Part shown: positions 45,301-58,057 of the stretch, one piece after another
How positions within the stretch are numbered: position 1 is the first letter of the stretch
Layout: the number at the start of each line of letters is the position of its first letter
DNA from: Evernia prunastri
Lineage: Eukaryota > Ascomycota > Lecanoromycetes > Lecanorales > Parmeliaceae
Reading direction: 5' to 3'
DNA: 64,000 nt
NCBI GenBank assembly: GCA_003184365.1
Contig: NKYR01000067.1
Coordinates: 62,001 to 126,000 of the forward strand
Notes under the pieces: generated by a model
Database searches by the model: none
What the model was told of the DNA's origin: nothing
The model's input: only the letters and a program-made list of their open reading frames with translations
Translations under genes and position numbers: made by a program

Positions 45301-47311
45301 TTCAGTGTCGACTCTGCTTTCGCTGCGACAGTGTGATGGCCTTGGCACGGGCGACCCAAGTTGGCTTGTCGTAACAGAATGCCTGAGGAGGCTTTGCTCT
45401 TTGCGCTCTGCTCTAGCTTCCTGTGGATGGTTGAAGCGAAAGATGTGAAAGTCTCCCAGGATGACGCGATTTCCACTGCGGAGTCTTGATGGCTTGTCAA
45501 CTCGAAGTCCATTTACCATGATTGCAGCACCGTCTCGAGGAACCAACGTGACCAGTCCATCAACATTTTCAAACGTGCAGTGATCTTTCATGATCTTGGA
45601 TCCGTTCAAGCGGATCTCTGACGTGGTCCCTGGGTCTTCGACATTGCCTACAGCTGTTGTACCTGGCTTGATGTTGTATACCAAACATTCCGCGAGTAAA
45701 GGATCGTCGCTAAGGTTGACAAGATGAGGCATTCTCTTTGGCGTTGAGACTCCAACAAATCCTTTTTCGATGCTGATACCGAGTTCTTCGAGAGCAGCTT
45801 CTCGTTCTTTATGTATTTGCTCCGTCTTCTCCAGTTTTTCTTCCCACGTCTGATTCAGATCTTCATATAGCTTCTCGGACTGATTGAGCTGTTCCGCAAT
45901 ATCTGCCTTTGACACACGTTTAACCGTTCCATCTGCTTGGATGATCGAGACAATTTGCCGGTCCAAAGGAGTATCTGGAGCATATTGTTCCTCGGCTATG
46001 CCACCAGAAGTGGGCCCACTGCCCAATTTGGACCTCAGCTGGGCCAGCTCCTCTTTCAACTCTCTTATCATACGAGCATTCGGATCTTCATTCACGACGG
46101 CATGGTTCTTGATACGTTTGGCCGAGTCCGCGTATCTTAGAGTGCTTAGAGTCTCTTCAAAATTGATGTCTGCAGGGGAAATGGCCGCAATCATGGCTGT
46201 CATACTGTTGCCTCCTAGGGAGTCCTTCAATAGCCACGTCAAGACCGAATCTCTGTAAGGTATCATGGACATATTTTTCTTTTTTCCCGTAGATAGATCT
46301 GCTAAAGCCGCAATGACTCGACCAAGAGTTGACAAGGAGCGATTGATTTCTGCACCTTCTTTTAGCCGAGCCCCTGTTGCGCCTGTTGAGGTCGCTCGCT
46401 CAGAGCCTGCAAGATCCACGAGACTGATCTTGGCAACTCTCTCAGTATGCATCTGCGTCTCTACATCATGTCTCTTTTGGGTTACAGTCAAGGTGAAGAC
46501 TGCATGGGATCGACTTGACGTCTCATTCATGCTTGTGGCCGCCACTGTTCGCGCCTTGTTTCCCTCATCCATCAGATGCTCAATCTCCTGGAAAGATCTG
46601 ACAGCTAACTTCGCAAGGTCCTCCACATATGGCCCTGTAGCTGGATGCTCCCTGACCTTGAGATTGCCTTTGGTGGCAGGGTTGAGTAGGTCGCGTACCC
46701 GCTCATTGTAAATTTCTAGATATGATACCTCGACAGTGTATGTGAGATTGATGTCTTTCTGGAACTCTGTGATTCTCTCAAACATATTTTGACAAATCTT
46801 CGGTATGACGCCAGCTTCTTCTCCATATCCCATCATACTGTAGGACTTTCCAGATCCCGTCTGGCCGTAAGCGAAGATGCAGTTATTGTAGCCTTGAAAC
46901 TTGAGCATTTAAGAGTCAGCTCAGAGGCATACTAGACACCCTAGACCTAGTGAAAGAGTCGCTCAAAGCAAGAGACTCACAGCATTGTCAAGGAGTGGAA
47001 TCCCAAGATCATTGTAGAGGCTGTCCTGTCCAGCGAAATTCTGATCATTGCGATCGAAACTCCAGTAGCTGCGATCGAATGCAAATGTCTTCTGGCCATC
47101 ACTCCCCTTCCCTCCCTTTCGCATGCGCTCCTCGGCTTCTGGTGGAGGGACAAGGATTGTTTGATTTCCATCCATTCTCACAACGCATTTTGCTCGTCGG
47201 TCCACCTCCCTGCCATTGAAAGGCCGTACTGATTTTGATCAGCACATGCACAATACACTTGAAAGGCTGCTGCTTACCCCGAACGACCACCTTGATGTTC
47301 CCTCCAGCCAT
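42361..47311 (-). CDS. uncA: Kinesin-3 motor (UncA/UNC-104/KIF1 type)
   Basis: Three exons on the minus strand (47311-47278, 47228-46981, 46899-42361) give 1606 residues. Introns are 49 nt (GTAAGC donor, CTGAT branch) and 81 nt (GTGAGT donor). The N-terminal motor begins MAGGNIKVVVRVRPFNGRE, has the P-loop GQTGSGKS near 106-113, switch I-like NETSSRSHAVF and switch II DLAGSE. A neck coiled coil (ARMIRELKEELAQLRSKLG) is followed by an FHA domain near 510-590 (EIRLNGSKIMKDHCTFENV), a KIF1B-like region, a coiled coil and a C-terminal PH domain (from about 1494). The motor runs to microtubule plus ends carrying early endosomes in fungal hyphae; the PH domain binds phosphoinositides on cargo. The long third exon needs no further intron. 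It is divergent from the PX protein gene. Confidence 0.95.
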
Positions 47312-47870
47312 GCTGCCTTTTGTGCAGTAACATTGAGCGCCTCAGATGGGGCCTGTTAGGCTTCGAGAACATGGTATTGTGACATGGCAGTTCGCCCTTA
47401 GCCAAGAGCTCTATCCGGCTTGGAAGAGATGAAGACAAGGATGCTTGGTGCTGTTTGTAAATAGAGATCCAGCGACGTGGACCCTCGAACGCGAGAGCTG
47501 CCCCTAAAGCTGCCGGTAGCGGCGGGAAAGCAGCCCTAAGGTACAAGTGAGTGGACCCTGTGGGACGCAAGACGTACCTAGAGTAGTTAAGGTAAGGTAA
47601 AGTAGGTACGTAAGCAGCCGAGCCAGCCACCACAGCCACAGAGGACAGAGCGTCACCAGTTGGCAGTACATACTCGATACTTTTTATCCTGACGAATGTC
47701 TCCTAACCTACCGATTTTGAAACAGAGAAACCTCCAAGCGGATCATGGCTGAGCGTTTTCACGCAGTCCCTATTACATGTAGCCTCTCTGCTTTCCCCCA
47801 AGACTTCCTTACGTTGGAAGCGACGCTTCAAAATAGTCACTGAACTGAACTTACCCTTCAGATTATCAGC
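47312..47870. promoter_or_regulatory. Shared divergent upstream region kinesin-3 / PX protein
   Basis: 559 bp between the two start codons, with a run of AGGTA/GTAAGG strings at about 47574-47612. No known factor site is assigned. Confidence 0.45.
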
Positions 47871-50800
47871 ATGGCGTCTACCAGTATTAAGCATTTGGAC
47901 GGGACTGTACAGGACATAACAGTCGGCCCTGGTTCTGTCGCTTCGCGCAAGAACCATGTGTCCCTACCATCAAGGCCCAATATTGAAGCGAGTAAAAGCT
48001 CCAAGGATTCAGTACCGCCGCCCGGGCAAACCCTGACAGGAAAACAAGAGCATTATCTCAAGAGAGAATTGATCTCGGGACAGGTGGTCTACGAGGTTTC
48101 GGAGCTGGCCTCCACCACAGCTCTCCAGCGATTCGGAGCGCCTTTCAGATCAGATTTTGGAGAGGTCGCCCCAGTCGACTCAGATCTACCACTACTCCGA
48201 TATATCTTCGTCCATCACGTCCGTAACTTCCCATTCTTGGATCAGGCTAGGGAGAAGGAGTTCTGGCAGGACAAGCTGCAAGTGTTCCTAGAAAGCTTTG
48301 CCGGCAAACACATTTCGTCTAGCGAAGATAGACTGGAAGAGACTAAGAGGCGGAAACTGGCGATAAAAGCACAAAAGCTGGTGGAGTTGATGATGGTGTC
48401 CGGTATACCTACGGCGTCTGGCTATGAGGAACGCATACGGTTCTCGGAGCTTGAAGTGGTGGACCGAGGCGCCAATGAACAAGGCTTGCTAGTGAACGCG
48501 CCTGAGGGCAACTCGATTAATGGCTGGGATGTCAATGTGGCTGGTGTCAGGACAACGTCTGTGAAGCGGACAGTGAGATACCATCAGCATGCGGTAATTG
48601 AAGACCACAGACGACCACGCTGCACTCGACGAGTTACTGACAGAATCTAGGAGTTTTTGATACGTGTCAAACAAGTAGGCAAACCAGACATCTACGTAGG
48701 GCGAAGGTATGGAGAATTTTCGAAGCTGCACAAACGTCTGCGAACCGAGCTTCCAGGCAGAGTTCTAGCTCCATTGCCTCGAAAGAACAAAAGTCACACA
48801 ACCTCAACGTTTCTTGGCGTCGGTGGCGATGATGATGCTTCATCAGTCTCATCAGTATCTACGCAGAACACCCAAGCAACAGGTCCAGATGAGGGTAACT
48901 CTTTCCGCCACCTGATGGGGGGAAGGGGGCATTCTCGCTCTGCATCAGCCCAATCGCGTTCACCAAGAGCTTCGGTTGATTTCACCAGTGAAAAGATTGT
49001 ACTGTATCGAGAGGATCAACGGGTCTCCTTGAGAGCCTTCTTGCGGACCTTTCTTCAAAACCCGCAAATAGCCGAGTCTAAGGCAATGCAAGAATTCCTT
49101 ACGGGTCATCCCGTCAAGTTTAATGAAGAAGAGATGAATGATATTGAAAAGAGGAGAACGATGGACGAGAAACGGATTGAAGAACAGAAACGTTTTTACC
49201 AGATTGCCAAAGAACGTGCCCGAGAATTAGATATCTACATGGAGCGATTCAGACGAGACATTGTAGAGCGCAGTATGACTGAGTGTGAACTCTTAGTGAG
49301 GGAAATGACTGACAGGAGTCGCAGATGGACTCACCAAATTGTTCAAGGAGATCAAAGACAAAGAAAAGATTGCTGATCTGAGTGTGGAGTATCAGAAATT
49401 TGCAGAATGGCTGCGAATAGAGTAAGCGATCAACTGCGATGGTTCCTTTTCCAACTTTTATCCTGACTCCTTCATAGGGTTGCCGCGACAATCTATCATC
49501 TCTTCCTCGCCGAGGACAACTCCCCGGAGCTCTTGGCGCAAGCTAAACGCATACATTCTATGATACCCTATGCTGCATTGAAGCAAGTGATCAAGTATGC
49601 CAACCCAGCAGCAGTGATGAAAGGTGTTCTCGACCTTTTCCTCGCACAGCCCTTCGGCACGCGGTCTCTGGCGCAACGGATCTTTGGCCTGGCTCTCAAC
49701 GATGGAATCAAGTCGTTTCAGAAATCAATAGATTCTCTGATTCTGAAAATCAATGACCCGATACTTTGTGAGAAGCTGAAACGCTTTTGTAACGCTGATG
49801 AAGATACGAAGAACGAAATACGAAGCGAGGCTGTTGCTGAAGATATCGATCTAATAGTGGCAATATTACGGTCCGAGAAATTCGCTCCGGAGTTGACGCC
49901 TCAACAGATAGGAACGGTTTTCAATGCTTTTGTTGCTTGGAATAATGCCGTAGACAATGTGAGCGGCCCATAAACATGATCAAAAAGCGGGCTGACCATC
50001 CACAGATCGACGAGGAGATGAAGCAAGGCGCCCAGCTTTTCGCCTACCTCAAGCAGCTCCTTAAGATGTACACTCGGCAGCGCGACAAAGCCCAAATGCT
50101 CTCCGTGATCGAAGAGCCCGTCACCCTCCACCTCTTCCGCGATCTTTTCACAATCTTTTACGAACCCCTGGTTCGCGTCTACAAATCCGCCAATGTCTAC
50201 AGTTCCGTCACTGATTTCGCATCCTTCGCCGACGACATGTTCTCCGTCCTCACAACCGCTCAACGCCAAGACGTCTCTGCGGATCCAAATCAAACAGTCC
50301 AATCCTTCATCGATCTTTGCGCACGCCATCAGGACAACTTCTACAAATTTGTTCACGAGGTGCACATCCACGATAACGGGCTGTTTACCCAAATCATGGG
50401 CTGGCTGGAAGGTATCCTCGAGTTCCTCCGCCATGGCCCCAAAGGAGGAAAACTAGACATGAACGCCCTATTCCAAGGTGCGGTCGACGTAGGCAACATC
50501 AACAAACAACCTGCCATCACCGAAATCGACGCTCTCATTAAATGGCAAGAAGAGCGGAAGAAATGGCACCAAGATAAAACCCGACAAAAAATGGCCGCCG
50601 ACTCCACATCCACCCCCAACGGCGGCCCCACGCCGCCTGGTTCCGCCACCTTCCGCAGCAGCGATTTCGGTCTCAACGAGGCTGATTTGGCGGATATGCA
50701 GGACGACGACGACAGTGACGAAGACGAAGAAGACGCACAGGACGACGCCGACCCCATTGTCGGTGAGAGGAAACGGAGAGCGAAGCAAGCCGACAGGCTG

Positions 50801-50899
50801 AGGAGAACGGCCGGGGAGCCGGTGAAGCCGGATGTCACTGAGCTGGTGGGATTGAGGGAGGGCTTCCTCGCTATGCTGAGGATGGTGCTCGCGGATTGA
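47871..50899 (+). CDS. PX domain protein of the Lec1/Ypr097w family
   Basis: Five exons (47871-48593, 48651-49272, 49325-49421, 49478-49958, 50006-50899) encode 938 residues; introns are 57, 52, 56 and 47 nt and all phases agree. The N-terminal part is the PX-associated region (about 55-175, LKRELISGQVVYEVSELAS). The PX domain (about 225-385: EFLIRVKQVG, RRYGEFSKLHKRLR) is split by a Ser-rich insert and continues at REDQRVSLRAFLRTFLQNP. A large helical DUF3818-type domain covers the rest (EEPVTLHLFRDLFTIFYEP), before an acidic stretch and a basic tail. The yeast relative Ypr097w (Lec1) is reported to affect ergosterol distribution and lipid droplets. PX domains bind PI3P or other phosphoinositides. 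Family assignment is good; function is by analogy. Confidence 0.85.
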
Positions 50900-51542
50900 G
50901 ACGTGTTGTGTGACGCAACAAGAAAAATTGTGCTGAGAGCATCGCGGTCGTAAGGCGTGCCAAGTGCTTGCTCAATTAGTGATTTTCCAGACACGGTGCT
51001 TAATCAGAGCGCATAGCGTATACGCATGTCAGAGGAGCCATGTAGCATACATAGATACCAAGTTGTCATCATCACCATCAGCGCTGCGGACGGTGCATCA
51101 CCTGGAGGTATACATGCCCTTTCTTCACCATCGCGCGTGTCCCCTCCCTATGTAGAGGAGCAGCATGGCAACCATGAAGCATCAAGCATCGCGCAGCCAA
51201 CAAACCCTTTCACATAAAGAATGGATCAACAGCTTTTCTCAATCACTATATATCTTGATCACGAAAACATCCAGATCAAATCAGTGCAAAAACATCAAAT
51301 CGCCCAACGCAGTCCAAACCCGCAAATACGACGAACGTCCAATAAACCCCACCTCTTCACTCCCCCTACCTCTCCACTCCTCCCCCCCGCCCCGCCAAAA
51401 CAGTAGCAGACCCATTCAGCCCACGCCCCTCTCCCCGTTCTCATGCTCGTGCCAGTCACAGTCTAACAGTCGGCTACAATCGACACAATTGATCAGAGCT
51501 GGTCTTTTCCGCGAGGATTTGGTCCGTGTAGGTAGAACGGGT
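50900..51542. other. Convergent 3' region, PX protein and secreted protein
   Basis: 643 bases without a credible gene. The right half is C-rich on the plus strand and gives chance Pro/Ser-rich frames. Confidence 0.5.
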
Positions 51543-52061
51543 TCAACACTCACAGGAGACGTAAGTGCCGTCCGGGAACGAGATACACTCGTAAGTTTTG
51601 ACCCTTTCGCACCCCCCAGTGGGGGAGCTGCAGCCGTAGACTGTTGGGGGGAGAAGAGGAGGGGGAAGTGTTAGCGTGCTGGGCTCTTCTTTTCCATGCG
51701 TGTACGAGAGGGAGATGAGGGCGTCGGGGAAGGGTGACGGGAGGGATGGACGAGGGCAAGGATGGTACGTACTGGCGCAGCTACCATCGGAAGTCACGAA
51801 AAGAGCACTCCCAGCCCCCTGTGTGTTGCCGTGGATACCTACGCCGGAGAAGTAGGTCGTATCTTCGTAGTTTCCGCAGTTGTGGTCGGTGTACCTTTTG
51901 GCGGGAAAGTCAGCTAGCTGCCTCTCTTTTGCGGAAGACACGACGAGAACAACGCGTGGCGTGGCAGTGTCGACAAGGGAAGAATACCAGTTAACCTGCA
52001 GGGCGGAAGCAGTGCTCATGAGGAGAGCCATGGCTAAGGAGGTGATGGTCGTGGAATGCAT
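51543..52061 (-). CDS. Small secreted cysteine-rich protein
   Basis: The ATG at 52061 starts a clear signal peptide (ITSLAMALLMSTASA). Two exons (52061-51773 and 51640-51543) join through a 132-nt intron (GTACGT donor, CCAACAG acceptor) to give 128 residues with seven cysteines in the mature part (for example DHNCGNYED, GSCAIYGCSSPTGGC and TYECISFPDGTYVSCEC). The intron is divisible by three and stop-free, so an unspliced product of 172 residues is possible, but its extra 44 residues are Pro/Ser-rich and lack cysteine apart from one, which suggests a true intron. No family is recognised. Size, signal peptide and cysteines match the broad class of secreted fungal proteins that includes effectors, but no role can be assigned. 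Confidence 0.7.
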   Translation of the reverse strand: MHSTTITSLAMALLMSTASALQVNWYSSLVDTATPRVVLVVSSAKERQLADFPAKRYTDHNCGNYEDTTYFSGVGIHGNTQGAGSALFVTSDGSCASTYHPCPRPSLPSPFPDALISLSYTHGKEEPSTLTLPPPLLPPTVYGCSSPTGGCERVKTYECISFPDGTYVSCEC

Positions 52062-54096
52062 TGTTCTGATGGATGATTTGGATTTGGATTCGTTGCTGCG
52101 GTTGAGTGTGTGTTGGAGAGAAAAGTTGATGAGGAAGATGGGTTTTTGTTCACCAAGGGGAAAGATGGTGGTTTATATAACTGAGATTTTCGAGGGTAGC
52201 CACCGGAGCGAGTTCTCTAAAAACAAGGCACGTCAATAAACAGAGAAATGATCCATCCTTGACGAAGCAATAGCAAATCAGGGTGTGCAAACAGCGAGGC
52301 GTGTGCTGACAATGTGCTGACAGCGCCTCGCTGTATGCACCTCGCTGTATGCACCTCTTCTCTGTTTCGACGAGGCCATATGATGGCCAGAAGCCTACCA
52401 CCATGGCTCCCCGCATTGACAGGGCACTCCAGATCGCTTTCTCGGCGTAGCTGGCGTGCAATGGCATGTAGCAGTCTGCAGCATACAGGAAAATATCTAC
52501 TCGATCGAGTAGGACAAGGTGAATTCAGCCGGACTGAAGAAGAAGAAGATTGCACTGATCAGCCACTGCGAGCGGGTCACAGTCTGCTTCCAGTCGGCGC
52601 AAGATGATGAGTGGTGTACGAGTAGGGTATCCAACGGGTCTAGGGGAGATGCTCAAACTGGGAGAAGGTAGGTCTCGACTCGCTCATCGGTATCGAGTTG
52701 CGCAACTGGTTCCGGCAGAGGGTCGGGGCCGAGTTCACGATGCTGGAGGTGGTGAATCCGAGGGTATGGTGAAGGTGTGGTTGAGAGTGTGCATGATGAC
52801 ACGGGACAAGATCGTCATCGTGCACTGATAATTCTGCAGGCCAACAGATCAAAGAGGTACAATTACTATGAGTAACGAAAATCAACGCATGGGTCAATTG
52901 ATCAAATTGAGTGGACAATTCGTACACGATTCCTTCTATCTTCCAAGGTGCTTGTTGATATACGTCGAAGCGCATACATTAGACTTTGAAGCTGCGGAGA
53001 ATATGAGAAGTTGCGAAGATGGATTCGCCCATTTCTCATGCAGAGTGGTTATAATGATGGCCTAATGTCGCTTGAAACGTTAGAGAAGCAACAGAGTGTG
53101 CATGCTGGTTTTGCTATTGAGGGGAAGTCGAGTGATGTGGATGAGGAGTAAGGTACTTGTTCCCTACAGTACCTCACTATCCACCACGAGTCTAGATTGA
53201 TAATAGATGGGTCACAGCAGGCAGAATCAGATCATCAGCCAGTGCGATGTGGAAGCAGATCACATGTTTTGAATCTAAGAGTCCTCCAGGAATAGGTCCA
53301 ACTGTAGCCGAGGCATGGATTTGTCCAGACGCCAGCCCTTCCGTCTCTTCCGTCTGACTGCAGAATGACTTGCTAAGAAGTGGGCGTAGTGTGACCCCAT
53401 TCTCTGACTGCGTGACCATCTGGTATCGTTCACAGCAGCAAGCCTTTGGCCTGATCGAAGCTTCTGCATACTAACACGAAATATTTAGCCATTCAAAAGC
53501 CGGAAATGCAGCAGCTCCTCCCCTGGGAAACAAAACCGTGTCTATTGTCTAGATCGTGGCATCGTTGATTATCTCCTCGATGGCGTAGATCATGCCAATG
53601 GAGCTTATAAGGTTGGTGGCCATGGTACATGGTTTGAGTCAAGACCAAATCCTGCACCCTGTTGTCAGCTGAAAGTAAAGCCTATTGAGGATGAGCCGTC
53701 GGTCGGCAGCGCGTTGAAAGAGCGGAGTGCTCTTTCTGATCTCTTAACAACCAGACGGACAGGAGCTAAAACATTTTGACTCATATAGCAAAGATGGAAA
53801 AAGCAGATGGGTAACAACGCGAATGCCAGGTAGCAAGAGGCGCAATCACAAGGGACCATTGTGCTCAGTGTAAGATCTCAAGGTTTGCTACCAAAGACTC
53901 GCAGCTCCACACGCATCTATGAACCGGTTAAAAACACAGCAAAGATTATGCAAGCAACATGAAAGCCATGAGGTTGCTTGCCGTTCAACATAACAACTGT
54001 AAAGCTTTTAAGGAAGAATAGTCCTGAGATTGCTCCTGTCAAGCCGATCGAAGATCAGCGAAAGCTTTCACCGCTTTCAAAGGAAATGCGCGTAGC
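52062..54096. other. Gene-free region upstream of the secreted protein
   Basis: About 2 kb with only short, unconvincing frames. A short direct repeat of a CTCGCTGTATGCACCT string occurs at about 52327-52353. Nothing else recognisable. Confidence 0.5.
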
Positions 54097-57080
54097 TCAA
54101 TAATTGAGCTCCGCACCTCCACCACCCTCGGCTGCATCCAAGTCGTCATACTTCTTAATCGTTCTACCCTGAACTGCCTCTCTTGGGCCCACAGTCTGGG
54201 CGCCACCATCACCCCACTTGCCAGCTCCGCCCACGAGCCCGCCACGTCGATTCATGGGGTTGGTGTTACTCATTGGTGTCAAGCGACCGTCATTTGCATA
54301 TTTAGGTGGCTGGCGACGATCGTACGGGCCTTGTTGTCGCAAGCTGGAAAAGCGCCCACCACCTCGACGCACCGGTCCCGTCTGATGCATCTCATCGCTG
54401 GCGGGAACCGGAGGGCCGTTGATCGGCCAGCCGGGCGCTTGAACAGTGTGATTGCCAAAGTTAGGGAATGGAGGGAAGCTGTTCTGCGGTGGGAAACTCG
54501 ATGGAAAGCCATTTACCAATGGCATGGACGCGGAGAGATTGAAACCACGAGGAGTACCAGCAGTAATGTTATGGTTGTTCATGGGGAAGTGACCATTGCT
54601 GTTCGCATCGGAACGAGAGGGAGCGATATGTGAGGGATCCAGGACGTAAGTGTTAACCCGGATCAGCTAGAGAGGCATATCAGTGGTGATGTCAACAATG
54701 TTTGGAACGAGGAACTCACATCGTTCTTGATGCCATCGTACCAGTCGGAGTGACGCTTTTCAACGTGTTTTCGCCAAAAGCCCTCGCCTTTGAAGAGCTT
54801 GGTGCACTCGGGCACTTTGCACCGGAACTTGGATTCGTCCTCTTGCTTGAAGAACTTCTTCAGCTCCTCATCCAATCCTTCCTCCACAGGCTTCCCTCCG
54901 AGCTTCTTGACGTCTACATTTTCTGGCTCCAGAATTTGTAGAATCTTCTCCTCAAAGGTTTTGACCCAATTGAATGCTCGAGACAGCTGTTGATCATTCT
55001 TGTAATTCTTGTTGAACTTCTCGACGACCGGTGAGCTCCCGTTCTCGGCAACATCTTCAGTTTGATTTCGCTTCAACGGAAATGGTTGTCCTTGTGCACT
55101 GGCCTTGGCGGCAGTCTTGGCTGCAGAGCTCAGACTTGCTCTAGGGCGACGCAGGTGTCCACCAGGACATTTCCGGATGAGCTCGTGGACGGAGTCAGCT
55201 TCGAAGACGCAAAAGAAACAAAAATTGTAGACACGACGCAGGTACTCGACCAAGAGATCAAGGGTTTTCTTTTGGATGAGAAGGTCCTCGCTGTCGTTCT
55301 CCTCGTCAATAAAGCCTTCCTCTTCCTCTTCGTCGGCCTCCTCTTCTTCGCCGTCTTCCATTTCGTCGTCGTCCATACCTAATATCTGCTGTTTCTTCTT
55401 CTCTTTCTTTGCAGGTACAGCGGCCGAGGACTGTAGCAAACCTTTACTACGGAGCTCTTCGACGCGCTGTTCGACCTTGGCCACGCCGTCTACCTCAGAG
55501 CCGAAGTCCTGATCAAATCTAGAAACCAAGCGCTTGGCGAGCTCAAGATCCCGGTCGATGCGTTCGGGTGCTGAAAAGAGATCCCACAAGGCCTTCTTCC
55601 GAGGCTCTTTAGTCGGCACGTGAACGCCAACATGACAGGTGAAGTCTCCGCGAGGTTCATCGTGAATGGTTTTGCCATTGATGGCTTCGAGAGCCTTTTC
55701 CGCGGTGCTCAGAGTCGGCTTTGGCTCATCAGTCATGCCGCTCTCCTCACCTTCGTTGTCTTCGTCACGGCCATCTCCTCGCTCTGTCGCAGCTTCCAGT
55801 TCAGAATCCGGGTGAATCATTATCCATCCAATGCGGTGGCACTTCTTCAAGGGGTTTGGATCGCTCAAGCTCAGCCACTTGAAGCCACCGCTTTCTTCTC
55901 CGAGATGCTCCTTGCAAAAGTCTTCGATCTTTTCGCGGCTGACCATTGGAGCAAGGGTTTTAATGAGTAGTGCTGGCTGCAGGGCCGACTCATCTCGGAT
56001 ATCTCCACCGCGGCTAGGAACCAAGTCGCCGACCCCGAGGACCTCGGCAGCGGCAACGGTCTCCCCTTCCTCCTTCTCGACGACACCACCAAGACCATCG
56101 CTCTCAGCTTTGTAGATGCCTTCTAGGGTGAATTCATCGAAGACCCCTTTTTCGATGTCAGATTCCCATTGGCCCAAAGCACCGCGTCGGAAATCAGTAA
56201 GGCGTTGCTTGAACGGATCCCGAATCTCGGGCTGATATCGTTCCTTAAACCACTCTTCATTTTTGTGCTGATGTACGAAGGCCCGTGCCATCTTGATCTG
56301 AAGCTCCTCTTTGTAGGCGTCGTAGGCAACTTGTATCTGCCCGCGCTCTTTCTCACGATCTTCCCTCGACTCACGTTCGCCCTTGATACCTCGATCAGAC
56401 TGTCGTCGACCACCATCTTTCTGCCGATCTTTGTCTTCTTTGATCGACTGCTCAACACGCCACCATTCTGCAAACCAGTTGAAGCCGACTTGAAAGTCAA
56501 GAGTGAGAGGATTGGGTAAAGGATTGATACGAACAGTTGGTTGCGGAGTTTGACCTGGTACGTATCGGTCGATCGCGGGGCCCGGCGATGGGGCGCGACG
56601 GCGATTGTCCTCGCGGTTGCGCGAGGCATGCTCGCGGGATTGGTCATAGAAATCATCCCGAGGTAGACGAGCAGCGGGTTGGTAGCGATCAATCGCCACA
56701 GGTGAACGTGAACGGCCTCGGCCGCCACGGTGTGATCCGCGCCGATCTTGCATCCCTACCGAGAAAGAATTATGAGCGACGTTCAAGATGCAGAAACCTG
56801 ATTTCTCTGTTAAGAGAGTTGAAGATGACTTGGAGTGACATGATCTCATCTCCTGAGGGCGGATACCATTTGCAAAAAGAGAGGACGAAGAATGGGATAA
56901 AGCACAATTAAAAGACTGTAGAGATTCCATGTTCTCCGCATCTGAATGCTTACCAGGAGATCTCCGACCTCGGTAATTATCATTAGAGCCTTGTCTTCCG
57001 CCTGACACACCCTCACGTCCCCATCTCTCCTCTGTCCTCACCGAGGGCGGAGCGTAGGTCGTTTCGAAGGACCCATCCAT
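54097..57080 (-). CDS. ARS2/SERRATE homologue
   Basis: Three exons on the minus strand (57080-56954, 56755-54720, 54666-54097) give 910 residues. The second intron is 53 nt (GTGAGT/CTCTAG, CTGAT branch). The first is 198 nt (GTAAGC/GGTAG), divisible by three and stop-free, so read-through is possible. After a disordered Arg/Ser/Gly-rich start come the SERRATE/ARS2 N-terminal region (VGFNWFAEWWRVEQSIKED; YDAYKEELQIKMARAFVHQH), a central RRM-like part with KTLAPMVSREKIEDFC, an acidic block, and a C2H2 zinc finger near 690-720 (FRCKVPECTKLFKGEGFWRK with HVEKRH). The Gly/Arg tail ends KKYDDLDAAEGGG. In other eukaryotes ARS2 links the nuclear cap-binding complex to RNA processing and decay; the fission yeast homologue Pir2 acts with the exosome and RNAi. 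Confidence 0.93.
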
Positions 57081-58057
57081 GATGGAATAGCGTAGAGTGG
57101 AGGTATGTAGAGTATGGAGGACCAGTGTACGTAAAAGCTTGTTGTTGGTGTGTGTTATGGAATTCAGATCCTTCGTCTGATCATGGGATTAAATAGGGTC
57201 CAATGATTGAAGATCGGTTCGCTAAAGAGCGAATGACGGAGTGAATAGTGTTGTTGAATGAATTGTGAAGGACTTCACACGGGAAGCTTTACGGCGATTT
57301 TAAGTGATTGCTGGGGAGTAGAGGTGTGAAGAGTGGTGGAGGAAGCTGTTTGCCAACATGATCTCGTGTTAGAGTAGGTTCAATGAATGGAGAAGTGAAC
57401 AATCAATGGTGCGAAGAATCAAGAAATGAATTTCAGAGAAGAAGAAAAGCAGCAGCAGCTATAAGCCACCTGAAAAGCCAACGGTGTTGCACTCGGAAGA
57501 GGAAGAGGGGGTTATATCTGAGCGACGAGAAGATGGAGAAAGTGGTGCAGGTGACAGGGGATATATAATTCAGCCATATATGGCATTGGTAGACGTGACA
57601 GGTGACTCACGTTTTGCTATGTTTGCGAAGGGTACCTATCAGAGTAGGTGGTAGATGTTGTTGAAAGAGAAAGCAGGTGCGGGCTGTGAAGCTGGAGGGC
57701 TTTTTGGCGACAGAGCCGATACGAGCCACTAGAGCAGATGCGGTTAGAAACGGGTGGACATATATGTGTATTGATAGGCCCTCAGGGTGGGAGGGGTAGC
57801 TCGGGTATGGCCAGCTGGGCCAATTAGATAGAAAAAATAATGTACGAGTATACAATATTCTACAAGACATCCCTACTCTCGCAAAGCACAACATTGGACA
57901 AAGGTGTCTAATTGCTCATTGTTGGGTGTCAAGACAAAAGGTTGTCAAGTGGAAAAATTTGAGTCTTAAATACTCCTTGATTACCTACTGTAAGGGACGC
58001 TCTTAATACTTCATCTACGCGTTCTGCTTCATCTACGTTTTTGGCTTCATTACTGAC
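57081..58057. other. Intergenic region upstream of ARS2 and TspO
   Basis: About 1 kb between the ARS2 start and the repeat array ahead of TspO. Only short chance frames were seen. A small CAG/AGC run occurs near 57449-57460. Confidence 0.5.
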
